A stretch of DNA of 64,000 nucleotides, from contig CAJNDS010000363.1 of NCBI GenBank assembly GCA_905221605.1, forward strand, positions 1-64,000, in the 5' to 3' direction. The notes under the pieces are model-generated. The model was not told the DNA's origin. It was given only the letters and a program-made list of their open reading frames with translations, and ran no database searches. This document shows positions 53,488-62,819 of the stretch, piece by piece. The position numbers and the translations under genes were made by a program. Within the stretch, counting starts at the first letter, position 1; each line of letters begins with the position of its first letter. The stretch comes from Symbiodinium natans. Taxonomy: Eukaryota > Sar > Dinophyceae > Suessiales > Symbiodiniaceae.

Positions 53488-54039
53488 TGGTTTACCTCTC
53501 CTGAATGCAGCGCACCTTCAGTTGCTGTCTTTGCTTGCCTAGGGCAGCATAGGGCAGCGTTAGCTTTGCGACAATTTTCTGTGGCGCGGCGGGGCTCTGT
53601 TTGATTCTCGCTTGCGCTTGTGCCGTGTGCTTGGCGAGTTGTGCTGGGCAGCAGTTTTCGAGGTCCTGTGCCTGAACAGTGTGTTGAACGTGTTGATTAC
53701 CGCACAATTTTCGACAAAGGCAGCTGCACTGCCAAAACCCGCAGCTGGTAACAGAAAAGGGCAGGCAGTGCGAAGTTGCACAAGATGGCTCGTTCAAGGG
53801 AGCATTTTGTGAGATATTTGACATTGTTGCGTCGTTGTATTCTGGTTATATTGTTAAGTATCATTTCGTTTGTATAAATGCAGAGTTGGTACTCGTAATT
53901 TGGATCCATGAATCAGGGATTGTGTCCATGCGCGGATGCCAGGTCTGCCTCTGTGCCGGGCTATGAAGCTGTGGTGGGGCGTCCCCTTGAGGCGGAGTGT
54001 TCCTACTTTGCAAACCCTAAGTCCCAAACCCTAAACCAT

Positions 54040-54533
54040 AAACCCAAAACCCAAAAGTTGTGCAAAAAAGCTGTTGATAGCTGCGACTCATGACTCAGAT
54101 CGTGTGCAGCTGCAACATGTTCAGCGCGATGGGAGCGTGTTGCTGGAAGATCGCCGTCCTCAGCTTCAGCTATGAAGTCTGGCAAAGCGTGGCCACCTTG
54201 TCCCAGCAAACCAGGAGAATCATCTGAAAATCGAGTAATGAGAGGAGGCTATCCGAAGGCAGCCCCTTGATCAAGGCAAGCTTCGTCAGAGTCGGATAGA
54301 GGAGGTCGTTCGGACGCAGGCGGACGAAGTAGCATTTCCTTGCGTCCTCTCTGCCTGCTCATGACAAGCCGCAAAAAGCTAGGCACCCCTCCGAGGCAAC
54401 GTGTGAGGCCAAGAGGCATATTATATGCAGATTCGGGAGTCTCTCGCAGAGCCCCTCGTGGGCCTCGTAGCGAAAGGGCTACGGCAAAATGATCGAGCCT
54501 TCTCATCATAACTTCTCTTTCTGTTCCTGTCAT
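54040..54533 (-). CDS. Minus-strand gene fragment, two segments
   Basis: Segment 1 runs from an ATG at 54533 (MTGTEREVMMRRLDHFAVAL) to about 54252 (PLSDSDEACLDQGAAF). Segment 2, from about 54221 to about 54040, reads DSPGLLGQGGHALPDFIAEA, then EDGDLPATRSHRAEHVAAAH. They fit in phase across 30 bases that start with GA and end TTTTCAG. Thirty bases is very short for an intron, so a frameshift or a different join is possible. Acidic, Ser/Arg-rich; no domain recognised. This is the clearest coding signal on the minus strand beyond 9 kb. Confidence 0.4.
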
Positions 54534-54719
54534 CCTATGTTACATCATTTTGTGACATGTACATAAACATAAATATAAATACAAATAAATAAACAAACAA
54601 ATAAATACACACACATATATATATATATCACCATCATCTTTGAATTTTAGTCTCTCATTACGACTACTATATTGCGACGGCTATTGCCTTTGGTATTGTT
54701 GCCTTTACCCTGTCAGGTC

Positions 54720-55443
54720 GAGGTCAAGGCCTTGAGCGAAGAAGGTCGAGCAGTGAACTTCGCGGCGAAAGGATGGCAGGCGACCGACGAGAAACCTCAG
54801 CTCTGAGCGAGGAGCAGCGCGTGCACATCTTCGTTGCAACTTTGTATTCCCGTGGGCAGGCAAGGCAGTTGCAGCACACGGTTGACATGCTGGATGGGGT
54901 TCTCTACGTGGACCGCGGGGTGCTTAGTTGCAGCGGGGCTTGTGTGGCCGGAAGGACTTCGGCAGATCCCTCACACGCCTTCCCGGTCACGTCCGCGGCC
55001 GGCTTTGAATCCTTGGGCAGTTCTCCAACAAAATCCCGCCACTTTTCAGGTCCCTACCTAAGTACCGAGCCTTGCATTTGGGACACCCCGAAAACAGGCC
55101 GCAGCTTAGCAGCTTAGAGAACTGGCCAGGTGCACTTCACACTACAGCTCCCGGTGCCAAGGTATGGAGACAAAGTCTTTCCGTCGAGACAAAGTTGAGG
55201 CGCCCGGCTGCTGGCTGCGAGACGTCTCTCTGCACATGGGGGGTTTACGAAAATAGGGGACCCTCCAAGATAGTGCCCCAAATAGGAGCAATCCCTGATT
55301 ATCAGGACCCCAATAAGGTACCCGTAATTTCGGAGTCCCCACGAACGCCTGTGCAGCTAGGGGGGTTGAAGAGTGGGGCGATTGCACGGCTGATGTTGAC
55401 TTTGCGGAACGAGAAGGGTGAACAGGCGTGGGGGTGGTTCTAA
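54720..55443 (+). CDS. Multi-exon gene fragment with a hairpin intron
   Basis: After CTGTCAG (54716) one frame reads VEVKALSEEGRAVNFAAKGW. An overlapping frame from the ATG at 54773 reads SEEQRVHIFVATLYSRGQAR and on to MLDGVLYVDRGVL. From about 55020 a third frame reads FSNKIPPLFRSLPKYRALHL, then ENWPGALHTTAPGAKVWRQS up to CTW at the edge of the hairpin element. Its likely continuation at 55357 (LGGLKSGAIARLMLTLRNEK) ends at a GTGAAC donor. Joining of the first three parts is not solved. No family recognised. Confidence 0.4.
55238..55340. mobile_element. Hairpin element, GGGGGTTTACGA family, copy 3
   Basis: Ends GGGGGGTTTACGAAA and TTTCGGAGTCCCC. The predicted intron 55243-55356 starts at the GT of the left repeat and ends at CTGTGCAG 16 bases beyond the right repeat, so the element is nearly the whole intron. 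Confidence 0.75.
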
Positions 55444-55722
55444 TGGAAGCCCGTTTTCAACGGATGACAATAAACAGAAAATCGAATAATATACAAATAG
55501 TATCACAAAAAGTAGTTGAGCAATGACATAATTTTCAGACTTCGGTTCTGGAAATCGCCGTAGAACCGTTTTGCCTTGGCCAACAGCTCTGGCGAGCCTG
55601 GGCTTTTTGACCATCTGCGGCAGGAGGACCTTCCTGAAGGCGTCCCGTATGGAGTGCGAGCAGCGAGGGCAGCAAAGGCTCGCAGTGCTCTTCATCCCAG
55701 CTCTGCCTTTAGGGCTTTCTAG

Positions 55723-55779
55723 GGTTTAGGGTTTAGGGTTTAGGGTTTAGGGTTTAGGGTTTAGGGTTTAGGGTTTAGA
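55723..55779 (+). repeat. TTTAGGG array
   Basis: Eight perfect units, 50 bases upstream of the exon at 55828. Confidence 0.93.
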
Positions 55780-55827
55780 ATCTTCAAGTAAGGGATGATT
55801 TCATGTTGCCTTCCCTACTACCCTCAG

Positions 55828-55908
55828 GCCCCGCGATCGAAGCCGGCGACCAGTGCCTCAGCCGCAGCAAGCTGCTGCTGGTACAGGTCCAAGAGACGTG
55901 GCGAAATC
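55828..55908 (+). CDS. Exon-like frame
   Basis: Follows CTACCCTCAG; reads PAIEAGDQCLSRSKLLLVQV and QETWRNP, then dissolves into a GAATAATAG repeat (55905-56195). The exon end is not defined. Confidence 0.4.
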
Positions 55909-56195
55909 CTAACAGAATAGGAGAACGAGAGAATAAGAGAATGATGGAATCATAGAGTAGTAGAATACTAGAATAGTAGATTAATAGGATGGTAGAAGAG
56001 TAGAATAACGAAGCAATAGAATAATTGAACAATGGAATAATGGAATCATAGAATCATAGGATCAAAATCAGAGAATCATAGAATCACAGAATCATAGAAT
56101 AATAGAAGAATGGAACAATCGAAGAATGGAATAATATTGAATAATCGATTACTAGAACAATCGAATAATAGAATAATTGAATAATCGATTAGAGG
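55905..56195. repeat. GAATAATA/GAATCATA simple repeat
   Basis: Loose 8-10 base units over nearly 300 bp. Confidence 0.9.
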
Positions 56196-56305
56196 AGAAG
56201 CAAACGAACGCGTAGCCAGACACTGTGGCTTCCGACTCTAACATTTACCCCTGAAAGGGTTTAGGGTTTAGGGTTTAGAGCCTGCACCTTCTTTCGGCAG
56301 GAGAG

Positions 56306-56698
56306 GTGCCTGGTAGAACTCAACTGCTCAAGCATACGTGTAGGTGGCTGAATGGGGGCCGGGTGTATGAAGCTGCTCTCGCATACTGTTTCCGGAATCT
56401 TGTTGCCCTCCTGAGGCAAGCGGTCTGCCCGCACCCGCAGATAGCAGCGGATTGGAAATCGACCCAAAAGTGCGAAGATGTCACGGCTGGCTCTGCGTAT
56501 GGCAGCTTGATGCTCTGCTTGGAGGTTCATGGTACTTATCAACCAATTATAAGTGTACTTATAACCCGCTTATATGCACCCCTCGTGCGAGGCGGGTGTT
56601 GGTCACAGCTGTCCGAGGGCATAGTGTCATGTGACCTGCTTGCGGGGGGTTGGATGGAGTTTGCCATTCCCCCTTATCCAGGAAAAGGTGGTGACTGA
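56306..56698 (+). CDS. ORF of 130 codons
   Basis: MPGRTQLLKHTCRWLNGGRV, then YEAALAYCFRNLVALLRQAV and CPHPQIAADWK. The first 75 codons look like real protein; the rest crosses a TTATAAG repeat (56537-56590) and is doubtful. A TTTCGGCAG acceptor lies just upstream. Confidence 0.35.
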   Translation: MPGRTQLLKHTCRWLNGGRVYEAALAYCFRNLVALLRQAVCPHPQIAADWKSTQKCEDVTAGSAYGSLMLCLEVHGTYQPIISVLITRLYAPLVRGGCWSQLSEGIVSCDLLAGGWMEFAIPPYPGKGGD

Positions 56699-56971
56699 GT
56701 GACTTGGGAAAGTAAGTGCCACACGGGTCGCGTCATGCACCTAGTATCTGTAGAGGGATCTGCAGAGAAGCGTGCTCGCCAACATTGGCACACGGCCGGG
56801 CACCGCCCAATGCAGAGGCGAGCTTAGTACCTTGATGGGAGACTGTCGGGGGAAGAGCCCTTGTCGCATGAACTTCCGCAAGGCTGGCACGCTGTCTTGC
56901 CCTTAAACCAGCTTGCCGGTGGCGGGCCTGCCTAGTTGTTGTTCTTGCGTCTGCAAGCATGCGCTCTTGCG

Positions 56972-57132
56972 TAACCGGGCCATTTGCTGGGCTTGGAACG
57001 TTGTTTCCTGGGCTGGGGCGTTCGCCAGCGTGAACTCCAAGTGGAGGGGGCAAGGACGTTTGTGGAGCCCCCTGAGAAGCAGGGAGGGATCGGCGCCTTA
57101 GGCATGGCTTCCTGCAGTCCCACCGCATGCAG
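56972..57132 (+). CDS. Exon-like frame ending in a stop
   Basis: PGHLLGLERCFLGWGVRQRE, then TFVEPPEKQGGIGALGMASC and TAG. No ATG; internal or terminal exon. Unknown function. Confidence 0.35.
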
Positions 57133-57159
57133 CTAGTCGCTTACTCACTCACTCACTCA

Positions 57160-57255
57160 CCCACTTATATGCCCCTTATGTGCCCCAATATGGTTATAAG
57201 TTTAATAAGTACAGTTACAAGTACAGTCATTATTGGTTAATAAGTACCATGATGG
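57160..57255. repeat. TTATAAG/AATTGGTTAAT repeat family, copy 2
   Basis: CCACTTATATGCCCCTTAT, GGTTATAAGTTTAATAAG and TTATTGGTTAATAAGTACCA match 21455-21545 in part. (ACTC)n precedes it. Confidence 0.5.
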
Positions 57256-57371
57256 AGGTACAGCTGCGTAAAGACATTGTGTGGTCTTGAAGGTTTCGTT
57301 GGAAGGCCAGGTTTGCACGGGGTCCATTCCCACACTCCCCCAAGATGCATTCTGCCCGTAAAAAGGGGAGT

Positions 57372-57422
57372 TTTAGGGTTTCGGGTTTAGGGTTTTGGGT
57401 TTAGGGTTTGGGGTTTGAGGAA
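57372..57422 (+). repeat. TTTAGGG-like block
   Basis: Seven irregular units (TTTCGGG, TTTTGGG, TTTGGGG). Confidence 0.8.
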
Positions 57423-57766
57423 GGTTGGGCAAGTGAATGTCGGGTGGGAGAGATGCAATGTCTGCAGGCTAGAGACTCTTTAGTACTATGAAGCGCATGT
57501 TTGAAGCTGCGCAAAGGGCTTTGTTGCTCGGTATTCTCGACGGTCTGACCTCGGGCCAAAGCTTGCACAAGTGATGACTCTCATGAGCAGCTTTGATGAC
57601 CACAGAACCGCATCCGCCTGCAAGTCCGTGGCAAGCAGCCGAGCCAAGAGAAGCCAGAAACAGCACATCAAGCAACCTTTGACAACCGGCCCTTGCCATG
57701 TCCGACGAGGCGTGTCGGATGTGCTGTGCGCGCGGGATCCGTGACTAGGGAGTCTCCACAGCGCAG

Positions 57767-58470
57767 CCTTGCGGACAGGAAGCCTCGTTCCAGATTCAAC
57801 TGTCAGACGCAGAGTCCTCCGTATCCCTTGAAGAGGCCAGGAGATGCACCTTGCTTGTGCGTCGGGAGCCGTGGCAGCTGTGGTGCTGTTGGGCCCAGAT
57901 TCTGTTGCAGGGGCCCGGAGCTCTCCATGGGCTGAGCAAAGAGGTGCACCTTCAGCGAACCCGGGGCCCCACCCCGAAACCCTGTCTCTGCCCCGGATGC
58001 TCTCTGCCCGGATGTGCGAGGTGAGTGCACTGCCTGAGGAGATGCAGCATCTTCTGCAGAACTTGCAGGAGTTGAGACAGTTCATGCTCTGGAAATGAGA
58101 GGCAGATTGGCTTACCTGTAGGGTAGGCCTGTGACATGAGAAAAGGTTTACAAAGTAACCTAGCTCTCTCAACCACCAAGTTGCCACCGAATCCCAGAAT
58201 CCAGGAGCAGGTGGGAAGTTTCCCATGTCAGGAGACTCTGAACCAGCGGAGGCGTCGTCGATGCGATGAGCACGAGGCTGTTGGTGAAAGCATTTGTGTT
58301 TGTAGGGAACCGCTCGGATGGGCGGCCCCTCTCCGCAGGCCCTCGCGCAACATGCGAAAAGGCGGCGGGAGCATGACGGCCTGGCTCTCAACATGCCCAT
58401 GAAGTGGAGCCTGGAGTTGAAGACTCGGCATCTGAGAGCCGAGGCGCCGCCAAGGCTGCTTGGGACCTGA
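57767..58470 (+). CDS. Two strong exons of an unknown gene
   Basis: Exon 57767-58020 lies between ACAGCGCAG and a consensus GTGAGT donor: CGQEASFQIQLSDAESSVSL, then EEARRCTLLVRREPWQLWCC, then a Cys/Pro-rich end (KPCLCPGCSLPGC). Exon 58339-58470 follows CTCCGCAG: ALAQHAKRRREHDGLALNMP, then MKWSLELKTRHLRAEAPPRL and TGA. A further exon near 58215 (around SFPCQETLNQRRRRR) may lie between. The 349-codon frame on the minus strand is read as a shadow of these exons. Confidence 0.5.
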
Positions 58471-58624
58471 AGCAGCTGTGCCGCATCAGGGGTCACTGGG
58501 AGTTGTTGGGGATGTTTTAACGACGTTTTTGGCACTTTCAGAAGTCAAGAGTCCCCTTTTTGAGCGTTTAGTCTGCTCCGACCAAAGTCTGCTCTGGTCC
58601 CCTGTTTCGTTTGGGCCCCTCCCT

Positions 58625-58632
58625 CTCGCTCG

Positions 58633-58692
<60 letters not shown>
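58625..58692. repeat. (CT)n microsatellite
   Basis: About 34 CT units with one GT, just upstream of CCTTAG, a possible acceptor. Confidence 0.95.
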
Positions 58693-58696
<4 letters not shown>

Positions 58697-58699
58697 CCT

Positions 58700-59067
58700 T
58701 AGCCGACACACTTGCGAGCAGATCTTGCTTGAACGCTCAGCTCTTCTCGAAGATGAGCAAACTCGCCAAGGCTGAGAGAAGTAGCGCTGCTCGCAGTCCA
58801 GGTTCCAGAAGGTGCCATCCTTTTGCTGCAACACCTTGGTCATCTTATGTTGAGACAGGAGCCGAGCTCTATAGCGCCCTCCACACTGAGGGTACAAGCA
58901 AGGAGGCTCTCCATGATGTGTGCAGAACTAGACTGGCTATACATGGCCGAGTGGCCACTTGGGAAGGTCCAGCCCACGGCAGTGAAGGCACGCGGCGCGA
59001 CCACCTGACAAAAAATGCAAGCCCTGCTCCCTCTGCAGCCGGTGAATGTCATGCTCGCGTGAAGTGA
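58700..59067 (+). CDS. Coding-like stretch upstream of the ankyrin gene
   Basis: Two plus frames are open. One (TLASRSCLNAQLFSKMSKLA and onward) runs to TGA 59067. The other (about 58775-59008) reads EVALLAVQVPEGAILLLQHL and on to ELDWLYMAEWPLGK. The second looks more natural. It may be the 3' end of the preceding gene. Confidence 0.35.
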
Positions 59068-59158
59068 GTCTGAAACTTGGGACGTCGGCAGGCCATTTTT
59101 TCCCCAAGGTTCCCCTCCAAAAGAGCTCGGCAGGTTCTCCCCCAGCATCTCATGCCTC

Positions 59159-60958
59159 ATGGCTCGGGTCTACTCAGTTGCCGGAAATGAGCTCGTCACC
59201 CTGAGCGGGCTGGAGTTGAAGGCCCTCGTAGAGGCACACGACAGCTTCAACAGGGCTGTGCGGCGATACTTGGCTCCTCTCACCGGTGTTCCGACTTTTC
59301 GGCAGAAGCTCGTCTTCCAGGGCCGGATGCTCCAGGATCAGGACACCCTGGACCTTTGGGATGGGACACTCCAAGTTCAGCTGGTCATCCTGCCAAGTTC
59401 CTACGACAAGACCCCAGAGCTCTGGGCCTCGGTGCTCAAGAACGACCACGTGCAGGTCAAGGATCTTCTGGAGCAGTCCCAGGATCCCAACGTGGCGGAA
59501 GGGCCGACTGCGAGGACCCCACTGCTTCGCGCCTCCTTTCAGGGCTTCCTGGAGGTTGCGAAGCTCTTGCTGGAGGCCAGAGCTGAGCCCGACCAGGCGG
59601 ATGTTTATGGGCAGACGCCTCTTCGAGTCGCTGGGGAAGGGGGCTTCCTGGACACCCTGCGTGCGCTGCTGGATGCCGGCGCGGACAAGGACCTCGTGGA
59701 CTCCGTGGGAGCCACGCCGTTGATGGCGTTTGCGCGCGAGGGCTCTGCTGAGGTTGCTCGCATCTTGCTCGAAGCGGGTGCTGACAAAGACTCTGAGGCG
59801 CTGCACGAAGAAACGCCTCTTTTGGCGGCGGCAAGGGCTGGGCACCGTGAAGTTGTACATCTTTTGCTGGAGGCCAAGGCTGCGCAAAGAGCAGACCGAA
59901 GCGGCACCACGCCTCTCCATGCGGCTTCCCAGAACGGTTTCGCTCCGATTGTGCGATTGCTCCTCAGCCAAAGGGCTGAGGTTGACCGGACGGACCGCAA
60001 GCGCCGCAGCCCTTTACTGGGTGCCGCCCGCAGTGGCGCTGCAGAAGTGGCTGACCTTCTCTTAGGGGCGAGGGCGGATCCTGACGTGGCCTCCATTGTG
60101 AAAGATACGCCCCTCTTCGTCGCTGCGCTGCATGGGCACAAGGACGTCGTGCGCCGCCTCATCAAGGCGAGGGCCACGGTGGATCTACAAAACTGTGATG
60201 GCACCACGCCTCTGAGTGCAGCTGCCTCAAATGGCCATGCCGAAATTGTGCAGGAGCTTCTAAGCAGCGGCGCCGACCTGGATCGGGCAGACATGGTCGG
60301 AGCCAGCCCTTTGCTGCTTGCTGCATCAAACGGCCAAAGTGAGGTGGTCGCTGCTTTGGTGGAGGCTCGCGCTTGCGTGGACCTTGTAGACTTCCACCGG
60401 GAGACACCCCTGCTGGTGGCCGCTAGGGCCGGGTTTTCTGAGATCGTGGATGCCTTAATCCAGGCTGGCGCGCTGCACTTGGCAGATATGACTGGTGCGA
60501 CACCCCTGCGGACAGCGTGTGCCAATGGCCACGCTCCGATTGTGGAGGCCTTGCTGCACGTCAGAGCCCATGCAGACACCGCGGACGTCAACGGAACAAC
60601 CCCCCTTTTGGCAGCCTCTCGGCAAGGTCATGCAGGCATCGTGGAGGTATTGCTGGGTGCAGGAGCCGAGGTAGACAAGAGCGATGCGGGTGGATGTACA
60701 CCCTTACTTGCAGCCGCCAGCCTTGGACATTCAACCATTGTTCGTCAGCTGCTCGAAGCTCGAGCTGACGTAGAGAAGCCCAATTTGGCTGATGAGACGC
60801 CGGTACTTGTGGCAGCCATCCAGGGGCACAGGGAAGTTCTTCACAGGCTGGCAGGCGACGGGTCCCCAGAATCGGCATTACATTGGCAAGGCCTGAAAAC
60901 GCTGGCCGGTCGGTGCAAGCCGTACCCAGAGGTCGAAGTTGTGCTTTGCCCGGATTAG
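59159..60958 (+). CDS. Ubiquitin-like/ankyrin-repeat protein, 599 aa, single exon
   Basis: Intact from ATG to TAG with no intron. Residues 1-80 form a ubiquitin-like domain: MARVYSVAGNELVTLSGLEL, then FRQKLVFQGRMLQDQDTLDL and LQVQLVILP follow the beta-grasp pattern, including the RLIFxGKxLxDxxTL-type core. From about residue 85 to 580 there are roughly 15 ankyrin repeats of 33 residues with repeated TPLLxAAxxGHxEVVxxLL signatures; the first is degenerate (WASVLKNDHVQVKDLL). A 20-residue tail (KTLAGRCKPYPEVEVVLCPD) ends the protein. Such UBL-ankyrin proteins are abundant in dinoflagellates, to my knowledge, and probably act as binding scaffolds; the partner is unknown. Its high G/C third positions and lack of introns contrast with neighbouring genes, which suggests duplication through RNA or a separate origin. 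Antisense frames of 265 and 328 codons are shadows. Confidence 0.9.
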   Translation: MARVYSVAGNELVTLSGLELKALVEAHDSFNRAVRRYLAPLTGVPTFRQKLVFQGRMLQDQDTLDLWDGTLQVQLVILPSSYDKTPELWASVLKNDHVQVKDLLEQSQDPNVAEGPTARTPLLRASFQGFLEVAKLLLEARAEPDQADVYGQTPLRVAGEGGFLDTLRALLDAGADKDLVDSVGATPLMAFAREGSAEVARILLEAGADKDSEALHEETPLLAAARAGHREVVHLLLEAKAAQRADRSGTTPLHAASQNGFAPIVRLLLSQRAEVDRTDRKRRSPLLGAARSGAAEVADLLLGARADPDVASIVKDTPLFVAALHGHKDVVRRLIKARATVDLQNCDGTTPLSAAASNGHAEIVQELLSSGADLDRADMVGASPLLLAASNGQSEVVAALVEARACVDLVDFHRETPLLVAARAGFSEIVDALIQAGALHLADMTGATPLRTACANGHAPIVEALLHVRAHADTADVNGTTPLLAASRQGHAGIVEVLLGAGAEVDKSDAGGCTPLLAAASLGHSTIVRQLLEARADVEKPNLADETPVLVAAIQGHREVLHRLAGDGSPESALHWQGLKTLAGRCKPYPEVEVVLCPD

Positions 60959-61004
60959 GACTAGGACTAGAACTAGGACTCGGACGAGGACTAGGACTTC
61001 AAGC
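60952..61004. repeat. GGACTA hexamer repeat after the stop
   Basis: GGACTAGGACTAGAACTAGG-type units; the stop codon of the ankyrin gene lies in its first unit. Confidence 0.85.
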
Positions 61005-61294
61005 CATCTTTTGCCTACGAACCTTCGAAGTCTTCTGTGATCCGGCAGCTGTGAACCTAGACAACATCTAGCCTGCTGCGCAGTAGACTATGTTCTTTAC
61101 TTCTGGAACCCTGTGTTGATGGCCAGTAATATGTTGTCATGGTGCCGAAGCGGCAAAGCAGCTGCGTTCTGCGTGCATCGTGTAAAAGATTTGAAGGATC
61201 GGCGCTTGTCTGAAGAATCAGGCGCAGAATGGCGGGGTTTAGAACAAAAGTCCATCAGTGCCTGGACTTTGTAGGCAACATTCAGTTCCTACAG

Positions 61295-61565
61295 TATGTC
61301 AAGTCTGGGTTTGATGGCTGGCATTCTGCCGGCACCCTGCTACACAATTTGCTCAGATGCAAGAGACATCAGGGTATACATACTGCTGCAGATGTCGTTT
61401 GAAGAACCAGCCTGAAGAATGTGGCAAAAGTCCGTGGGTCACCGGCCAATTCCGATACCAAATCTTGGCATGATGGCTGGCGTTTTGCTCGCATCTGCTT
61501 GCTCCTCTCTGCTAAGTATGCTCAGATGCCAAGACACCATATTGCCAGAAATGCTGTGTGAAGCT
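61295..61565. repeat. Diverged direct duplication, period about 175 bp
   Basis: GATGGCTGGCRTTYTGCYSGCA, TGCTCAGATGC and AGACAYCA recur in the same order near 61314 and 61470. No coding frame. Confidence 0.55.
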
Positions 61566-61706
61566 CCAAAACCAAGATGCTTAAAATAACCTCTGTGCCT
61601 TGAAGGATATGGCCTGCTAATGTATGCGAATGTCATATCAGTCCAGTTCGCTGAGCGAGTCGGCCCTTGCAAAGAAGACAGTTGAGATGCAAGGAAGAAC
61701 GTAGCC

Positions 61707-62048
61707 ATGGATAGCACCGACGACGTCGGCGTACCAGTGCGGCGCAAGCAGAAGAAGCACTTCTTAGAGGACCGCCCTGGTCCCTCACTGGAACCATGAG
61801 TTGGGATGCTCCCCGCAAAAACTAAGAGTCCTTACTAGGGACTGCAAATAGGGGGGGGGGTACTATAATCCCGGTTAAGGACTGTTAGTATAAGGGGGAA
61901 CATCCCAAACCACGAGCTTTTCAACTTCCATAGAGACACGCTGCCGTGGGTGAGAGCTTGGCCAGGAGGGAGACCTGGTACGGCAGCTGCTAAGCGAGGA
62001 GCACTCCAGTGGCCAAGGCTTCGCATGTGCGCAAGGGTGCGTCGTGGG
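61707..62048 (+). CDS. Two-exon gene fragment split by a MITE
   Basis: ATG at 61707: MDSTDDVGVPVRRKQKKHFL, then EDRPGPSL, to a GA donor at 61791. Exon 2, from 61917: LFNFHRDTLPWVRAWPGGRP and on to RVRRG, ending at GG|GTTTGGGG, the start of a telomere-like block. The intron (61791-61916) holds little besides an 8-bp target duplication, a MITE and the second duplication copy, whose last two bases (AG) form the acceptor. Phase is maintained. Basic N-terminal segment; function unknown. Confidence 0.5.
61801..61908. mobile_element. MITE, TTGGGATGTTCCCC family, acting as an intron
   Basis: Ends TTGGGATGCTCCCC and GGGGAACATCCCAA. Target duplication ACCATGAG / ACCACGAG (7 of 8 bases) at 61793-61800 and 61909-61916. 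A run of ten G lies inside. Confidence 0.88.
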
Positions 62049-62093
62049 GGGTTTGGGGTTCAGGGTTTAGGGTTTAGGGTTTAGGGTTTAGGG
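62049..62093 (+). repeat. TTTAGGG block starting at a donor
   Basis: GTTTGGGGTTCAGGG then four TTTAGGG units, directly following exon 61917-62048. Confidence 0.88.
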
Positions 62094-62252
62094 GCCGCAG
62101 TTAGGACGCCATTGGGGGAAGGGTGCTCTGCGTTTCCATTGGCCCAGGCCGGCTTGGCTTAAGGGAATCACTTTGCAGAAACTCACAGCTTGTGGACGCG
62201 AGTGCAGACTTGCAATACGGCAACAGTACACCGAGACTGACGCCAGGCTTCG

Positions 62253-62332
62253 ATGACCTTCGTCGTGAGGTCCTTGGCCGTCGTGGCAGTGGCCTTTGCC
62301 GAAGCAGCGACACTGTCCGGCACCTACAAACG
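62253..62332 (+). CDS. Candidate first exon with a signal peptide
   Basis: MTFVVRSLAVVAVAFAEAAT and LSGTYK, ending at a GTGTAG donor. The basic residue plus a hydrophobic core and an Ala-rich cleavage region make a good secretion signal. The stretch just upstream (KGITLQKLTACGRECRLAIR) is open in another frame and may be the end of another exon. A later frame at 62385-62455 (SLRADAQGLEASG) could be the next exon. Confidence 0.45.
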
Positions 62333-62514
62333 GTGTAGCCTTTCAGATTGCAGATAGTGCATTTGAGTCCTGAGGTGTCTCTATGTTTTGGGGAGAAGGC
62401 CAGAAGCTCATCGCTAAGGGCCGATGCCCAGGGGCTGGAAGCTTCAGGGGCGTGATGCCAACAACGCATCGACACATAGTTCGAATTTCAGGGCGTCACG
62501 GGTGTGAATGTTAT

Positions 62515-62605
62515 GCAGGGGGTTCAGGGTATTCGGATATTTCAGGGTAGTCAGGGGTATTCAGGGTGTTCAGGGGTATTTAGGGTATTCAGCGTTGAGG
62601 TGGCA
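62515..62605 (+). repeat. GTATTCAGGGT repeat
   Basis: Seven or eight units of TATTCAGGG/TTCAGGGGT, related in look to TTTAGGG blocks but not heptameric. Confidence 0.75.
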
Positions 62606-62698
62606 ACGAGCAGCTACTGAACACATCTGAACACCACTCGAGGGCCCAAAAGCCCTGTTCAGAGCCCACAGTGCGGCTGTTCCCACAGAAGCCTGGGC

Positions 62699-62723
62699 TT
62701 GTGTGTGTGTGTGTGTGTGTGTG

Positions 62724-62817
<94 letters not shown>
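62699..62817. repeat. (GT)n microsatellite
   Basis: About 58 GT units with one TT slip, ending in TTTAGGGTCTAGGG, upstream of the exon at 62851. Confidence 0.96.

Positions 62818-62819
<2 letters not shown>

Noticed and set aside
56735-56845. 5S rRNA-like 3' half (CTTAGTACCTTGATGGGAGACTG)
   Set aside because: The 3' motif resembles 5S rRNA, but I could not recognise the conserved 5' half or pairing, so at most it is a fragment.
57486-58535. A 349-codon minus-strand ORF
   Set aside because: The plus strand opposite contains two exons with proper CAG acceptors and a GTGAGT donor and more natural protein sequence; the minus product is Ser/Arg/Cys-rich without pattern.
59174-60591. Minus-strand ORFs of 265 and 328 codons
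   Set aside because: They are antisense to the clear ankyrin gene, whose G/C-rich third positions remove stops on the other strand.
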